Assembly (NCBI RefSeq): GCF_000376105.1
Contig: NZ_AQWM01000009.1
Span: forward strand, 56,921 to 120,920
From: Asticcacaulis benevestitus DSM 16100 = ATCC BAA-896
GTDB taxonomy: Bacteria > Pseudomonadota > Alphaproteobacteria > Caulobacterales > Caulobacteraceae
Direction of reading: 5' to 3'
DNA length: 64,000 nucleotides
Below, piece after piece: positions 33,134 through 42,494 of the stretch; positions within the stretch are counted from its first letter, which is position 1; each line of letters starts with the position of its first letter. Under the pieces are notes generated by a model. That model was given only the letters and a program-made list of their open reading frames with translations, ran no database searches and was not told the origin of the DNA. A program made the translations under genes and the position numbers.

Positions 33134-33628
33134 TCAACTCAGCACTACCGTCCGTGCTACCGGCGCTTCTACCTTATCCGAGTTGGGAAGGGTTTGAACC
33201 AGGCTGAACCAGTAGTCCTCAATGATCTGCACGATGTTATCGTAATCATCCAGGCTGATAGGCTTGATGACAAAACCATTGGCATAATCGTTGTAGGCTG
33301 CCACCAAGTCGCTGGCGGCGTCCGAACTGCTCAGGACGACGACGGGAATGATACGCAAGGCGGGATCAGCCTTGACGCGGCTTAAAAATTCCAGACCGCG
33401 CATCTTCGGCAGGTTCAGATCGAGAAGGATGATATCAGGCAAGGCCGTGGCCGTATAAGCACCTTCCTGCCTGAGCATGGCCAGCCCTATCTCGGCCGAG
33501 GTGGCGACTGTGACGTGCGTCGGCATGACGGATCGACGGAAGGCCAGCTTCATCATGGCGGCATCGCCGGACATGTCTTCGATCAGAAGCACCCTCGGTA
33601 AGTCTGTGCGTTCGGCGATGGTTGACAT
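33134..33628 (-). CDS. Single-domain response regulator (RcpA-like)
   Basis: Receiver domain without output domain, 164 residues from ATG 33628 (GAGGAA upstream). Phosphoacceptor Asp in DIILLDLNLPKMRG, acidic pair in LIEDMSGDAA, Thr/Ser position in VVVLSSSD, Lys in GFVIKPISLDDY. The NLPKMRGLEFL and IVQIIEDYWFSLVQ stretches are typical of the RcpA/CheY-like regulators that often pair with phytochrome or hybrid kinases. No kinase gene is adjacent. The 230 bp before the SGNH gene contain nothing else clear. Confidence 0.92.
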   Translation of the reverse strand: MSTIAERTDLPRVLLIEDMSGDAAMMKLAFRRSVMPTHVTVATSAEIGLAMLRQEGAYTATALPDIILLDLNLPKMRGLEFLSRVKADPALRIIPVVVLSSSDAASDLVAAYNDYANGFVIKPISLDDYDNIVQIIEDYWFSLVQTLPNSDKVEAPVARTVVLS

Positions 33629-33859
33629 TGAGTATTCCTCCGCCGCACCAAGTGGATTCAAATGCGCATTACGGATAGTCTATGACGCCTATATAATCTT
33701 TATTCCATACGGAAAGGGGCCGGACGGCGGCCTTATCACTTGCAGCGATGTCCTGATGGATGGCGGCGTGACGGCCTCTTATATCTACGGCGAACTCGTG
33801 CGGAAAAACGCCTGATCCTTGGCGTCAGAGGCTACGCGATCCTGTCCGTGCCGAATGAC

Positions 33860-35098
33860 CTATTTCTTCGCCCAGTCAAAGGCGCTCAAAGGCATACTGC
33901 CGGCCATGGCGGCTGTCCCGGTGTCGTTCGGGTGCAATTGGTCGCCGACATCGAATTCCGGCCGCAGGCGCAAAGCCGCCTCGCTCATCCGCGTGGCGGC
34001 GTCGAAATCAAACACGCCGTCGAACAGGCTCTGTCCGCGAACCCATGTATTGATTGCTTGCCGCCGCGTTTCTTTTTCGGCCGAATAATAGCCCTCGAAC
34101 ACCGTGCCCTCGAAGGGTAAAAGCGTGCCGGCATAGATGCGCAAACCGCGTTCGTGGGCGCGCTCGGCCATTTGCTTCAGGCCATCGATCATGTCGTCGG
34201 CCGAGACATAACCCGCCGAGCCAGGCCCTTGCGCATGGCCAAGATCGTTGATGCCGATCAGCACGATGACGGCGGCGGCGTTGGGTTGCGCCAGCACATC
34301 GCGGTCGAAGCGCGCCAGACCGCCATCGCCAAAACGCGCCCAGGTGCCGTGGTGCAGCAGGCGATTGCCGCTCAGGCCGGCATTGACGACGCTCAAAGGG
34401 ATGCCGGCATCATGCAGGCGGCGGCTCAAAAGCTCCGGCCACGTCGCGCCGCTGTCAGGCGTGATGCCGTAGCCGTCGGTGATCGAGTCGCCAAAGGTGA
34501 TCAGGGCCGCCTCGGCCTTGCTGCCGGAAACCTCGATCTCGGCCAGCCACGGAAAAGCGCTGCCGATGCCGATATCGGTCTTTGTATCGGGCAGATCGGC
34601 GGCGGATGTCTGGTTACCGGGAGCGCTGTAGAACGCGCCGCGCTGGATATCGTGGACGGTGAGCAGCGGCGTCGGGGCGCTGACATAGAGACTGACGGCC
34701 AGCGCTGCGTGGGCTGAGACCTCCAGCGGCAGGGGATCGCTCAGGGCATAGGCGCCGGGCGCAATGGTCACGCCGGCATGGCCGGAAAAGGTGACGGCTT
34801 TGTCGGTGGCCGGATCGATGCGGCTGCCGGTTGCGCGGCGGGCGATACGGATATCATCGATGCGTAGCGGCGCTGATCCGTAAGCGTTGGAGAGACGCAG
34901 ACGCACTGAACTGCCGCCAGCGCTGACCCGCACGATCTGGCGCAGGGTCATGTCGCTAATCACCGCCGCGCTGCCGGAAGGCTCCGGGGCGGCGTACCAG
35001 GTCGGCACCCAGACCACGTGCGGGGCTTTTGCCAGAACCGGCGAAGCGATCAGCGCGGCGGCAACGGCGATGGTGGCAAAGACTGACTTTAAACGCAT
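33860..35098 (-). CDS. Secreted SGNH/GDSL-type esterase
   Basis: The protein has 412 residues with a signal peptide (residues 1-23, cleaved after VLA). Residues about 28-190 form an N-terminal beta-sandwich-like region (WVPTWYAAPEPSGS, RLRLSNAYGSAPLRIDDIRI). The SGNH domain follows: block I GDSITDGYG (about 200), block II Gly in NAGLSGNRLL, block III GIND, block V DQLHPND (about 390). This layout matches GDSL-family esterases attacking acetylated or feruloylated polysaccharides; the substrate is inference. It stands alone. Confidence 0.92.
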   Translation of the reverse strand: MRLKSVFATIAVAAALIASPVLAKAPHVVWVPTWYAAPEPSGSAAVISDMTLRQIVRVSAGGSSVRLRLSNAYGSAPLRIDDIRIARRATGSRIDPATDKAVTFSGHAGVTIAPGAYALSDPLPLEVSAHAALAVSLYVSAPTPLLTVHDIQRGAFYSAPGNQTSAADLPDTKTDIGIGSAFPWLAEIEVSGSKAEAALITFGDSITDGYGITPDSGATWPELLSRRLHDAGIPLSVVNAGLSGNRLLHHGTWARFGDGGLARFDRDVLAQPNAAAVIVLIGINDLGHAQGPGSAGYVSADDMIDGLKQMAERAHERGLRIYAGTLLPFEGTVFEGYYSAEKETRRQAINTWVRGQSLFDGVFDFDAATRMSEAALRLRPEFDVGDQLHPNDTGTAAMAGSMPLSAFDWAKK

Positions 35099-35439
35099 GG
35101 CGCGGGCCTCGGACAGGATCAGATGCCCGCTACAGCTATCACGAATCGGCGGCGGCGGAAGTCTTGAAAAGACGCGCCTTGAGGCTGATCCACTTTTCCT
35201 CGATCACCCACAGATAGGGCTTGAGCGACTTGACCGGCTTCTCGATGCTGTGCACAAAGAAGCCGCAGCTTAAGTCCGCGTTTTCAGCGCTTTTTACAAC
35301 CTTAACGCGAACAAAATGCCCTGCCTATGATCTGTAGGTTATAACATTAAGTCATTGTATTTTTTCGCATTTTCAAATCACCTCTGGCGGCGATCGTAAA
35401 AAACGATTAGCGTCAGGTTTTACCCTGCCGGAAACCGCC
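35099..35439. other. Gap with a short minus-strand frame of uncertain status
   Basis: A minus-strand frame from 35255 (GTG) to 35139 encodes VHSIEKPVKSLKPYLWVIEE and ends TSAAADS. The composition looks protein-like and the frame stays open upstream to about 35335 without an ATG, so this may be the 3' end of a deleted gene. No ribosome site was seen. The remainder near 35340-35400 is AT-rich promoter-type sequence for the CDF gene. Confidence 0.35.
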
Positions 35440-36399
35440 ATGGCGCACGATCATCACGCTCACGACCATTCTCATGACCATGGCCATGGCCATTCCCACG
35501 GCGGGCATGGCCATTCTCACGCCCCGACCGATTTCGGCACGCGCTTTCTGTGGGCCGCCGCGCTCAACGCCGCCTTTATCGTCGCCGAGATCGTCTATGG
35601 TCTGAAGGCCAACTCGCTGGCCCTGTTGGCCGATGCGGGGCATAATTTCAGCGATGTCATCTCGCTGATCCTCAGTTGGGCGGCGTGGTGGCTGGCGAAA
35701 AAGAAGCCGGTCGCCGGTTTCACCTATGGCTTCCGCGGCGCTTCGATCATGGCGGCGCTTTTCAACGCCGTCCTGCTGATGGTGGCGGTCGGCGGCATCA
35801 TCTGGGAGGCCGTGCAACGCTTTTCCGGCCATGAAACCGTTCAGGGCGACATCGTCATGTGGGTGGCCGGCGCCGGCATTCTGGTCAATGGCTTCACCGC
35901 CTGGCTGTTCGCCCAAGGACAATCCGATCTCAATATCAAGGCGGCCTTTGCCCATCTGGCGGCCGATGCGGTGGTTTCGGCGGCCGTGGTGATCGCCGGT
36001 CTCGCCATGCTGCTGACCGGCTGGGCGTGGCTCGATCCGACGCTCAGCATCGTGGTGTCACTCGTCATCGTCTGGGGGACGTGGGGCCTGCTGCGCGATT
36101 CGGTGCGGCTGTCATTGCAGGGCGTGCCACCGCATATCGACTTCAACAAGGTGAAGGCGTTTCTGTGCGGCCTGCCGGGCGTCACCGATGTCCACGACCT
36201 GCATATCTGGGGCATGAGCACCACCGAGGTGGCCCTGACCGCGCACCTGACCATGCCCGGCGGTCATCCGGGCGACGCCTTCCTGCATGAGCTGGCCGAG
36301 GAACTGGAGCACCACCACGGCATTATCCACGCCACGGTGCAGATCGAGATGAGCGACAGCGCGCACAGTTGCGCCCTGGCACCGGACGAGGTGGTCTAA
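35440..36399 (+). CDS. Cation diffusion facilitator (Zn/Co/Cd exporter)
   Basis: Exports divalent metals across the inner membrane using the proton gradient. The protein has 319 residues and six membrane segments. The first 29 residues are a His/Asp/Gly-rich metal-collecting tail (HDHHAHDHSHDHGHGHSH). The metal site residues are in AGHNFSDV (TM2) and HLAADAVVS (TM5), giving the HxxxD/HxxxD pattern of Zn-type CDF proteins. The cytosolic C-terminal domain ends in HHHGIIHATVQIEM, as in CzcD/ZitB. Probably induced by metal; no regulator gene is adjacent. Confidence 0.95.
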   Translation: MAHDHHAHDHSHDHGHGHSHGGHGHSHAPTDFGTRFLWAAALNAAFIVAEIVYGLKANSLALLADAGHNFSDVISLILSWAAWWLAKKKPVAGFTYGFRGASIMAALFNAVLLMVAVGGIIWEAVQRFSGHETVQGDIVMWVAGAGILVNGFTAWLFAQGQSDLNIKAAFAHLAADAVVSAAVVIAGLAMLLTGWAWLDPTLSIVVSLVIVWGTWGLLRDSVRLSLQGVPPHIDFNKVKAFLCGLPGVTDVHDLHIWGMSTTEVALTAHLTMPGGHPGDAFLHELAEELEHHHGIIHATVQIEMSDSAHSCALAPDEVV

Positions 36400-36427
36400 A
36401 CACCACCTCCCCGGCTTTGCAGGCGCT

Positions 36428-39271
36428 TTATGCCTGCGCCTTGATCCACACCTGCGACTGCAGGCCAGTGAAGCGCTGGCGCGGCCCGACCTCGGCCGCA
36501 GCGGTCTTGGTGCCGGGCGCGTAGTCGATATCGCCGGCGCCCATTTCACTCGCCGCCCCGCCGATGCGGTTCATGCGGGCATAGTTGGGGATGGCCAACA
36601 TGGCCGAACCATCGGCCCACTTGCCGGTCAGGGCCACCACGCCGCCCAACAGATCGGGACGCCATTCGGCCTTGATCCGCGCGTTGCTCAAGGCCTGCGT
36701 GATGCTCTTCTGGTCGGCCAGTTCGACGTTATAAACCAGCGGACCGTAGCCCAGCGCCACCAGACCACGATCGGCCTCGATCTTCTCATCGGCATAGATG
36801 CGCTGCGGCTCCATCGGAATCTCGAAGGCGACCGTATCGCCGGCCTTCCATTCGCGCGTGACCAAAGCGTAGCCGTTGACGATCTGCGGCGTGTAAGCCT
36901 GGCCATTGACTGTGAAGCCCTTGAGGCCCTTGATCGCCGGCACGGCGGTATAGAGCGCGCTGGTGTGGCGGTTCGGCACGCGGACATGCAGGGTGAAGGT
37001 CTTGCTTTGCTTGGGGTTGACGGTGATCGCCACCGCGCCATTCCACGGATAATCGGTCTTTTGCACCATCTCGACATCGGTTCCGGCCACCTTCTCTACC
37101 GTGATCTTCGAGCCGACGAACATGTTGACATAGAGGCCGGCCTTGTCCTTGACGTAGGTCCAGGTCGGCATCATCAACAGCGTGCGCGGGATGTTGGCCA
37201 CGCAGCACGGGCAGACGTGCCACAGGGTGCGCTCGGTATTGACCAGCGGATTGGTGTAGCAGAAGCTGCGCCCTTCCAGATCTGTCGAGCCCAGAAGCGC
37301 GTTATACATCGTCTGCTCGTAGAGATCGGCGTACTTGGCGTCGTGGTAGCTCAGGTTCATCTTGTACTGGAAGAAGATCAGGCCGCAGCTTGAGCAGGAT
37401 TCGCAGTAGGCGCCATTGCGCAAACTGTAGTCCGGTCCGAAGCCTTCCGAGGTCTCGCCCGAACCGACGCCGCCGGTGACATAGTATTTGCGGTTGACCA
37501 TGTTGTCCCACAGCGACGCCACGGCGCTCTGGTAATCGCGGTCACCGGTTTCGGCGGCGATATCGGCCATGGCCGAGTAGAAATAGACGGCGCGGACGGC
37601 GTGGCCGACGGCCTCATACTGTTGCTCGGGCGGCAGATGGCTCTGGTCGTATTCCTGACCGCCGCGGCGCGATTCTAGCAGGAACTTCGCCAGTGCGATA
37701 TAGGCGTCGCCCTTTCCACTACCTTCTTCATCGTTGACGAAACGGCCGAAGCGGACAAGCGCCTGTTCCATTTCCTGGTGACCGTCGAACCACTCCTTCT
37801 TGCCGGGGCCGATATTGGCGACCCAGCAATCGGCCAGCTTCTTGGCGGCGTTATAGAGGCGCAGATCCTGACCATTGGTCAGGGTGTGGTGGTTGATGGC
37901 GGATTCGATGAAATAGCCGGCGATATAGCCTTCATGATCCGAGCGATGATCGGGTGACCAGCGCTCGGGCCAGGCTTGCTTGGTCGCCAGCGTCTTGGCG
38001 GTTTGCAGGTAACCGTCGGGCTCCTGCGCGGCCAGGATGATCGGAATCCAGCGCTCCAGCGTGGCCTGCATATGGGCCTGCGCCTTGATCATGTCCTTGT
38101 CGCCCTGCGGATCGACCATCAGGGCGATACAAATGGCCTCGACCGTTTCCAGCACCCAGGCGTTGGAAAAGACATAGCCCTTGTGCGGGGCGTGAGGCTC
38201 GCCGCGATTGGCCTTGGCCGCCTCGATGAAATTATCGATGCCGCCATTGCCGATCTTGAGATCGGTGCGTTCGCAATAGTCGATGACGTGCGGAATCCAG
38301 TTGACGATCAGGGTCTTGGCGCGGGTGTTCCACAGCGGGCTGTCGATGCTGTAGCGCTTGGTGTAGACGACATCGAGGCGCTCAGCCGGCGGTGCGGCCT
38401 GGGCATGGACCGCCAGCGTCGAGCGGCTGACCTGGCCGCCGGTGTGGGCCTCAAGCTCCAACACATAATCACCCAGCGCCGAGAACTGCGCGCTGGTAAC
38501 GGGGGCCTTCGGATCGGCGAAGGTGACGTCACCGGGGCCGGAGACCTTGCGCCACAAGGTGCCGGCGTCGGCCGTCGAGGTCAGCCATTCGGCCTTGCCG
38601 CGCAGATAGGTCTTGCCGCCCATGACCACCGTGCGGTCAATACCCGCCGCGACAGCCGGGGCAAACAGCGGGATGGCGCCGGAGCTCATGACGCGCCATT
38701 CGATGATGCCGGTCGAGAGCGTACCGTCGGAGATAATTTCGAGGCGCAGGCGGTCGGTTTTAACTTCGTCGAAGGTGGTGACGTTGAAGGTATCTTTTTC
38801 AGTACCCAAACCCTTGGCGTTCTTTACCGGCACATAGGCCGTGCCGTTCCAGTAGAGGATGCGGCAGGCCTTCGGCGCGCCGACGCCCTGACCATCGATC
38901 CACCAGTAGACCTCGATCTTGTTGGTGGTGACCGGCTGGCTCCAGTCGTATTGCACCCACTCGGTGCCGGTCTTGGGCCAGTTGCCGTACATGCCGGCTT
39001 CCGCATCGGCGGAACTGGCGGGGCTGTTGCCGTCATTGAGCGCGGAAACCCTTGTGTCGCCGGAATTATAGGAGGTGGAGGGCTTGGCCACCTTTGCCAG
39101 ATTAACAGCGCTATCCTCGGCGCGCGAGGCGGTGGCGAAGGGGGCGATAGAAGTGAAAAGCGCAGCGCCCGTCACGCCGGCAAAAAAGGTGCGGCGGCTG
39201 ACATCGGTGGCGCAAGGACAACTGGTTTCACACTGATGCGGGCGGGTTTCGGCGAAAAATTTCCTGGACAC
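36428..39271 (-). CDS. Tat-exported GH127 (beta-L-arabinofuranosidase-like) with discoidin-type domain
   Basis: The protein has 947 residues. A twin-arginine signal, SRRTFFAGVTGAALF, is at residues 25-39. A discoidin/F5-8C-like carbohydrate-binding region spans about 55-205 (NSGDTRVSALNDGNSPASSA, TGTEWVQYDW), followed by an Ig-like part. From about 290 the (alpha/alpha)6 barrel of GH127 begins. The catalytic zinc cluster of this family is visible: Glu and Cys in YCESCSSCG (about 622) and the Cys pair in HVCPCCVAN (about 689), one of which is the nucleophile in characterised GH127 enzymes. Likely removes arabinofuranosyl groups from plant or bacterial glycans. The gene is monocistronic. Confidence 0.9.
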   Translation of the reverse strand: MSRKFFAETRPHQCETSCPCATDVSRRTFFAGVTGAALFTSIAPFATASRAEDSAVNLAKVAKPSTSYNSGDTRVSALNDGNSPASSADAEAGMYGNWPKTGTEWVQYDWSQPVTTNKIEVYWWIDGQGVGAPKACRILYWNGTAYVPVKNAKGLGTEKDTFNVTTFDEVKTDRLRLEIISDGTLSTGIIEWRVMSSGAIPLFAPAVAAGIDRTVVMGGKTYLRGKAEWLTSTADAGTLWRKVSGPGDVTFADPKAPVTSAQFSALGDYVLELEAHTGGQVSRSTLAVHAQAAPPAERLDVVYTKRYSIDSPLWNTRAKTLIVNWIPHVIDYCERTDLKIGNGGIDNFIEAAKANRGEPHAPHKGYVFSNAWVLETVEAICIALMVDPQGDKDMIKAQAHMQATLERWIPIILAAQEPDGYLQTAKTLATKQAWPERWSPDHRSDHEGYIAGYFIESAINHHTLTNGQDLRLYNAAKKLADCWVANIGPGKKEWFDGHQEMEQALVRFGRFVNDEEGSGKGDAYIALAKFLLESRRGGQEYDQSHLPPEQQYEAVGHAVRAVYFYSAMADIAAETGDRDYQSAVASLWDNMVNRKYYVTGGVGSGETSEGFGPDYSLRNGAYCESCSSCGLIFFQYKMNLSYHDAKYADLYEQTMYNALLGSTDLEGRSFCYTNPLVNTERTLWHVCPCCVANIPRTLLMMPTWTYVKDKAGLYVNMFVGSKITVEKVAGTDVEMVQKTDYPWNGAVAITVNPKQSKTFTLHVRVPNRHTSALYTAVPAIKGLKGFTVNGQAYTPQIVNGYALVTREWKAGDTVAFEIPMEPQRIYADEKIEADRGLVALGYGPLVYNVELADQKSITQALSNARIKAEWRPDLLGGVVALTGKWADGSAMLAIPNYARMNRIGGAASEMGAGDIDYAPGTKTAAAEVGPRQRFTGLQSQVWIKAQA

Positions 39272-39414
39272 GTGGCATTTCTTTTCTGGAACAAATTATA
39301 TCATATACAATTAACTCAGACAATTGCCCTTGGCAAGCCACGCGCCGCACTTTGATCTGGGAAGCGCCCGCAGGCGAGCATAGTCTTTGAGACCTCGCCT
39401 GAGGCATTAAAAGG

Positions 39415-39503
39415 CATCCGTGCCTTTCCGTGTTCCTCTTGTCTTGATCGTCATTCCTACCCTGCTCAGAAGATTAAGCGGGAACACGGATAAGGCACGG
39501 ATG
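39415..39503. repeat. Inverted repeat ATCCGTGCCTTTCCGTGTTCC, in the GH127-DUF1491 gap
   Basis: CATCCGTGCCTTTCCGTGTT CC (39415-39436) mirrors GGAACACGGATAAGGCACGG ATG (39481-39503). A GCATCGC/GCGATGC hairpin (39503-39520) and another ACACGGAAAGACACGGAT follow. The remaining 39272-39608 holds no recognisable gene; the promoter of the GH127 gene should lie near 39280-39330. Confidence 0.7.
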
Positions 39504-39608
39504 CGCATCGCAAGCGATGCGACACGGAAAGACACGGATATCCGCCGGATTGCTGCCTATTCAGCTCATTTTGGCGATAGGTTCCCCGCTTCGAAGGAGA
39601 GGATAGGA

Positions 39609-39932
39609 TTACTCCACCGTCTCGGTCAGGAAATGCCGGCCTTCGGCGTCCTCGATCTCGACCACCCAGATATCCGGATCATACTTGGCCTGACGCGCGA
39701 TCCAGGCGTCGAGATCGGCCTCGTTCAGCGTCTCGACCGGACGCATCCACACGGTTTCCTCGCCCTTTTGCGCCTCGCGCAGCACGTAAAGATCGCGGGT
39801 GCGCAGATTGAGTACCTTGACCAGCACCGAGCCATACGACTTGTCACCGCGGCGCGCGATATAGGCGAAACTGCCCGCCTGCGACACCCGCCGCAACAAG
39901 GCGCTGACCCACAGATCGGCTGAAAGTAACAT
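39609..39932 (-). CDS. DUF1491 protein
   Basis: A 107-residue alphaproteobacterial family of unknown function. Signature stretches: LSADLWVSALLRRVSQAGSF, AYIARRGDKSYGSVLVKVLN and WVVEIEDAEGRHFL. Soluble, beta-rich. It is divergent from 40035-41012 with about 100 bp between them. Confidence 0.9.
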   Translation of the reverse strand: MLLSADLWVSALLRRVSQAGSFAYIARRGDKSYGSVLVKVLNLRTRDLYVLREAQKGEETVWMRPVETLNEADLDAWIARQAKYDPDIWVVEIEDAEGRHFLTETVE

Positions 39933-40034
39933 TTGGCTAACCTTGCTTGGAAACGCCGTTTAAAGCCAGATCGGCTATATTGGCACCCGATATCTTCCGT
40001 AAAGCCATGCCTTAGCGCCCCTGTAAAGCCGTTT

Positions 40035-41012
40035 ATGACCCTCCGCCCGTTGTTAAAAAAGCTCGTCCTTGCGTCCTCGGTCATGCTGGCCGGTTTCACC
40101 GCGCCCCTGCTGGCCCGGACGGCGGACGACTATACGCTGCCGGTGGTCAAGCGCTATTACATGATGCAGGCCGATGCCCGCTGCCGCCTGTTAGACGCCC
40201 CCACGTCGCAGGCGCTGAAGGCCGGTTACCTGCAAGCCCGCAACGATGCCCTGCGCGCCGGCCTCAGCATGGCCTATCTGGCGCCATGGCTCGACAAGGC
40301 CCGCATCGCCGCCGGTCAGACCGATTGCGCCAGTCCGCAACTGGCCTCGGAGGCCGAGATCGCGCGCGGCGGCTACCGTCGTTTCATGGCCCTGCCGCAT
40401 GTCGCCTGGAACAGTGGGCGCACCGAATGGACCGCCAACCGCGCCTTTACCGACGACACTGCCTGGCGGCTGGTGCAGTATCAGAACACCGATAAGGCCG
40501 ATCTGGCCTTCGGGCTCTACGGCACCCTGCAGCAGAACAGCTTCACCCTGATGGCCGGCTTCCATGACGGTGTGCGCCCCTACAGCGCCCGCCTTCTGGT
40601 GCGCAACACCGATATCGTCACAGTCGGCCGCATCGAGCGCACCCCCTATGGCCTGACGACGGAGATGCCGCTCGGCTTCAACGACTACAGTTCGCTGAGC
40701 TTCATGGCGCGCAACATCGCCGAGACGACCGCGGCCCTGCACCCGGAGGTGAAGACCAACCTGGCCGGCTTCTCGCTGACCGGTGATTTCGTCGGCAAGC
40801 AGGTGCCGGAGAATGCCCTGCGCTTTGATTTTCCCGCCCGCGCCTGGATGGCGATCGCCAAACTCGATCCGCGCGAGGATATGGTGGTGGAATTCAACAC
40901 TGCCGACGGGCCGCTCTATGCCCGCTTCGAGGTCGGCGATTTCCTGACCGGCCTAAGCTATGTCGCCCTGCCGTCGAGCTATACCAACCATCATCCCAAT
41001 ACGGCGCTTTAG
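40035..41012 (+). CDS. Exported hypothetical protein, 325 aa
   Basis: ATG at 40035 gives a good signal peptide (MTLRPLLKKLVLASSVMLAG, cleavage after LLA); the longer frame to 39933 has no signal and reads through the promoter region. The mature protein is beta-rich in its second half (FTLMAGFHDGVRPYSARLLV, ENALRFDFPARAWMAIAKLD). Family not recognised; the size and signal suggest a periplasmic function. It converges with sufE (6 bp between stops). Confidence 0.85.
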   Translation: MTLRPLLKKLVLASSVMLAGFTAPLLARTADDYTLPVVKRYYMMQADARCRLLDAPTSQALKAGYLQARNDALRAGLSMAYLAPWLDKARIAAGQTDCASPQLASEAEIARGGYRRFMALPHVAWNSGRTEWTANRAFTDDTAWRLVQYQNTDKADLAFGLYGTLQQNSFTLMAGFHDGVRPYSARLLVRNTDIVTVGRIERTPYGLTTEMPLGFNDYSSLSFMARNIAETTAALHPEVKTNLAGFSLTGDFVGKQVPENALRFDFPARAWMAIAKLDPREDMVVEFNTADGPLYARFEVGDFLTGLSYVALPSSYTNHHPNTAL

Positions 41013-41018
41013 AGCGCT

Positions 41019-41429
41019 TTAGGCGGTCGCGCGTTTCAGGCGCTCGACCATCGACATCAGGCCGTTGGTGCGTTGTGACGACAGCGCTTCGTTAAGGCCG
41101 AGCTTCGTCAGGGTGTCACGGATCGAGAAGGCCCGAATCTCGTTATACGGCAAACCATCGAGCAACCGCACCAGCACCGCGATCAGCCCCTTGACGATAA
41201 ACGCGTCGGACTCGCCGCGAAAACGCAGTATCCCTTCGGGCGCCGGATCGATCATCAGCCAGACCTGCGAAGCGCAGCCGAGCACCTTGGTGGCGTCGGT
41301 TTTTTCCGTGTCTTCAAGGGGCGTCAGATCCTTGCCGAGGTCGATGATGTAGCGGTAGCGGTCCTCCCAGTCATCGAACAACTCGAATTCACCGAGCAGG
41401 TCGTTCAGGCGGGCTTGAAATTCGGACAT
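41019..41429 (-). CDS. sufE: SufE-family cysteine desulfurase activator
   Basis: Accepts sulfane sulfur from SufS and delivers it to the SufBCD scaffold during iron-sulfur cluster assembly. The protein has 136 residues; the active cysteine is C52 in VLGCASQVWL. The C-terminal helices (GLPYNEIRAFSIRDTLTKLG, followed by LNEALSSQRTNGLMSMVER) are standard for SufE. It is not next to a suf operon here. CsdE-like proteins share the motif, so the partner desulfurase is not proven. Confidence 0.93.
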   Translation of the reverse strand: MSEFQARLNDLLGEFELFDDWEDRYRYIIDLGKDLTPLEDTEKTDATKVLGCASQVWLMIDPAPEGILRFRGESDAFIVKGLIAVLVRLLDGLPYNEIRAFSIRDTLTKLGLNEALSSQRTNGLMSMVERLKRATA

Positions 41430-41523
41430 AAGGGTGCGCTCTCGATCAGACAGGCGTGGTGAGACTCGCGCCTATATGTCGATTTACGTCGCGGGGTTCA
41501 AGCGGCGATGTGCAGGAAGGGTG

Positions 41524-41556
41524 ATCCACAGATAAGCCAGATCAGCACAGATTTCA
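41524..41556 (+). repeat. Single arm of the CCACAGATT repeat family
   Basis: ATCCACAGATAAGCCAGATC AGCACAGATTT resembles the left arm of the elements at 22.2 and 27.1 kb, with substitutions. No mirror arm was found nearby, so it is probably a decayed copy. Confidence 0.5.
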
Positions 41557-41657
41557 CGATCGCCCCCTCGTCACAGCCTCTCTTTGAAATTTGCTCAAAT
41601 GATGTAGGTTTATCGAACTGGCCGTTTTGCCAAACACGCACGATAAGGAACACGACT

Positions 41658-42005
41658 ATGCCCGTAACAGGTATCGGCGGTTTTTTCTTCCGCTCGGACG
41701 ATCCCAAGGCGCTTTCGGCCTGGTATCAAAAGCACCTCGGCGTCGGCGGCTATGACTGGCAGCAGTCGGCGGGCCCGACCATCGTGGCGCCTTTCGCCAG
41801 GACCACGGATTATTTCCCGGCGGCGAAGGCCTATATGCTGAACCTGCGGGTCACGGGCCTTGACGCCTTGCTGGTTCAGTTGTCAGACGCCGGCATTGCG
41901 ATTGTGAAAGACCCCGCGTGGGACACGCCGGAAACCGGCCGCTTCGCCCGCATCCACGACCCCGAAGGCAACCCGATCGAGCTGTGGGAACCACCGGCGG
42001 AATAG
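41658..42005 (+). CDS. Glyoxalase/VOC-fold protein
   Basis: The 115-residue protein starts at ATG 41658 (AAGGAA upstream). A single VOC repeat pair: VTGIGGFFFRSDDPKALSAW YQKHLGV, then the C-terminal FARIHDPEGNPIELWEPP that carries the metal-binding Glu. Relatives include glyoxalase I, dioxygenases and resistance proteins; the exact reaction is not assignable. It has its own promoter region and no operon partner. Confidence 0.92.
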   Translation: MPVTGIGGFFFRSDDPKALSAWYQKHLGVGGYDWQQSAGPTIVAPFARTTDYFPAAKAYMLNLRVTGLDALLVQLSDAGIAIVKDPAWDTPETGRFARIHDPEGNPIELWEPPAE

Positions 42006-42139
42006 CTGCCTCCGGACACAGATATTCCGGCCGTTACACCCTTGTGGGTAAGCCTTAACCGCTATTAACCTTTTTACGTCATTTGCGCGACTCATGCTAA
42101 GCAGAGTTTGTAAAGCGTAATTGTAAGGAGGCTTGAACT

Positions 42140-42310
42140 ATGACGGATGCTGTTGCCAGAATCGTCGATGGACTGCGGGATGCAGGGTTCAGCATAACGC
42201 CCCTGAAGGCGTCACCGCTCTGGCAGGTCGATGGGCGAGGCGCCATGAGTACCGGCCAGTTGATCGACCTGGCCTCGAAGGTCAGGATGTCGGGCGGGAA
42301 GCCGCACTAA
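42140..42310 (+). CDS. Small protein, 56 aa, with strong ribosome site
   Basis: TAAGGAGG precedes the ATG at 42140 by 8 nt. The product begins MTDAVARIVDGLRDAGFSIT and ends SGGKPH; it is helical and soluble. Coding composition is like that of chromosomal genes. Family not recognised. It appears to have its own upstream region of about 130 bp. Confidence 0.55.
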   Translation: MTDAVARIVDGLRDAGFSITPLKASPLWQVDGRGAMSTGQLIDLASKVRMSGGKPH

Positions 42311-42494
42311 GCGTTATCTGCGCAGCCCTTTACGGATGAGCGCGGTATCTAGCTGGCCGATGTGCCGTTACTCAGAAACGGGCATTCTGTGGGCTTTTGC
42401 CCAGCTCACAACCAGACGCACAACCATATTTTTAAACACGTTCATAACTCTAATCCTGCGGACAAGCCTTGCGGGCTGACCGTTTACACAACTA

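Noticed and set aside
42055..42068. CtrA box upstream of the 56-aa gene
   Set aside because: The two TTAA halves are six bases apart instead of seven.
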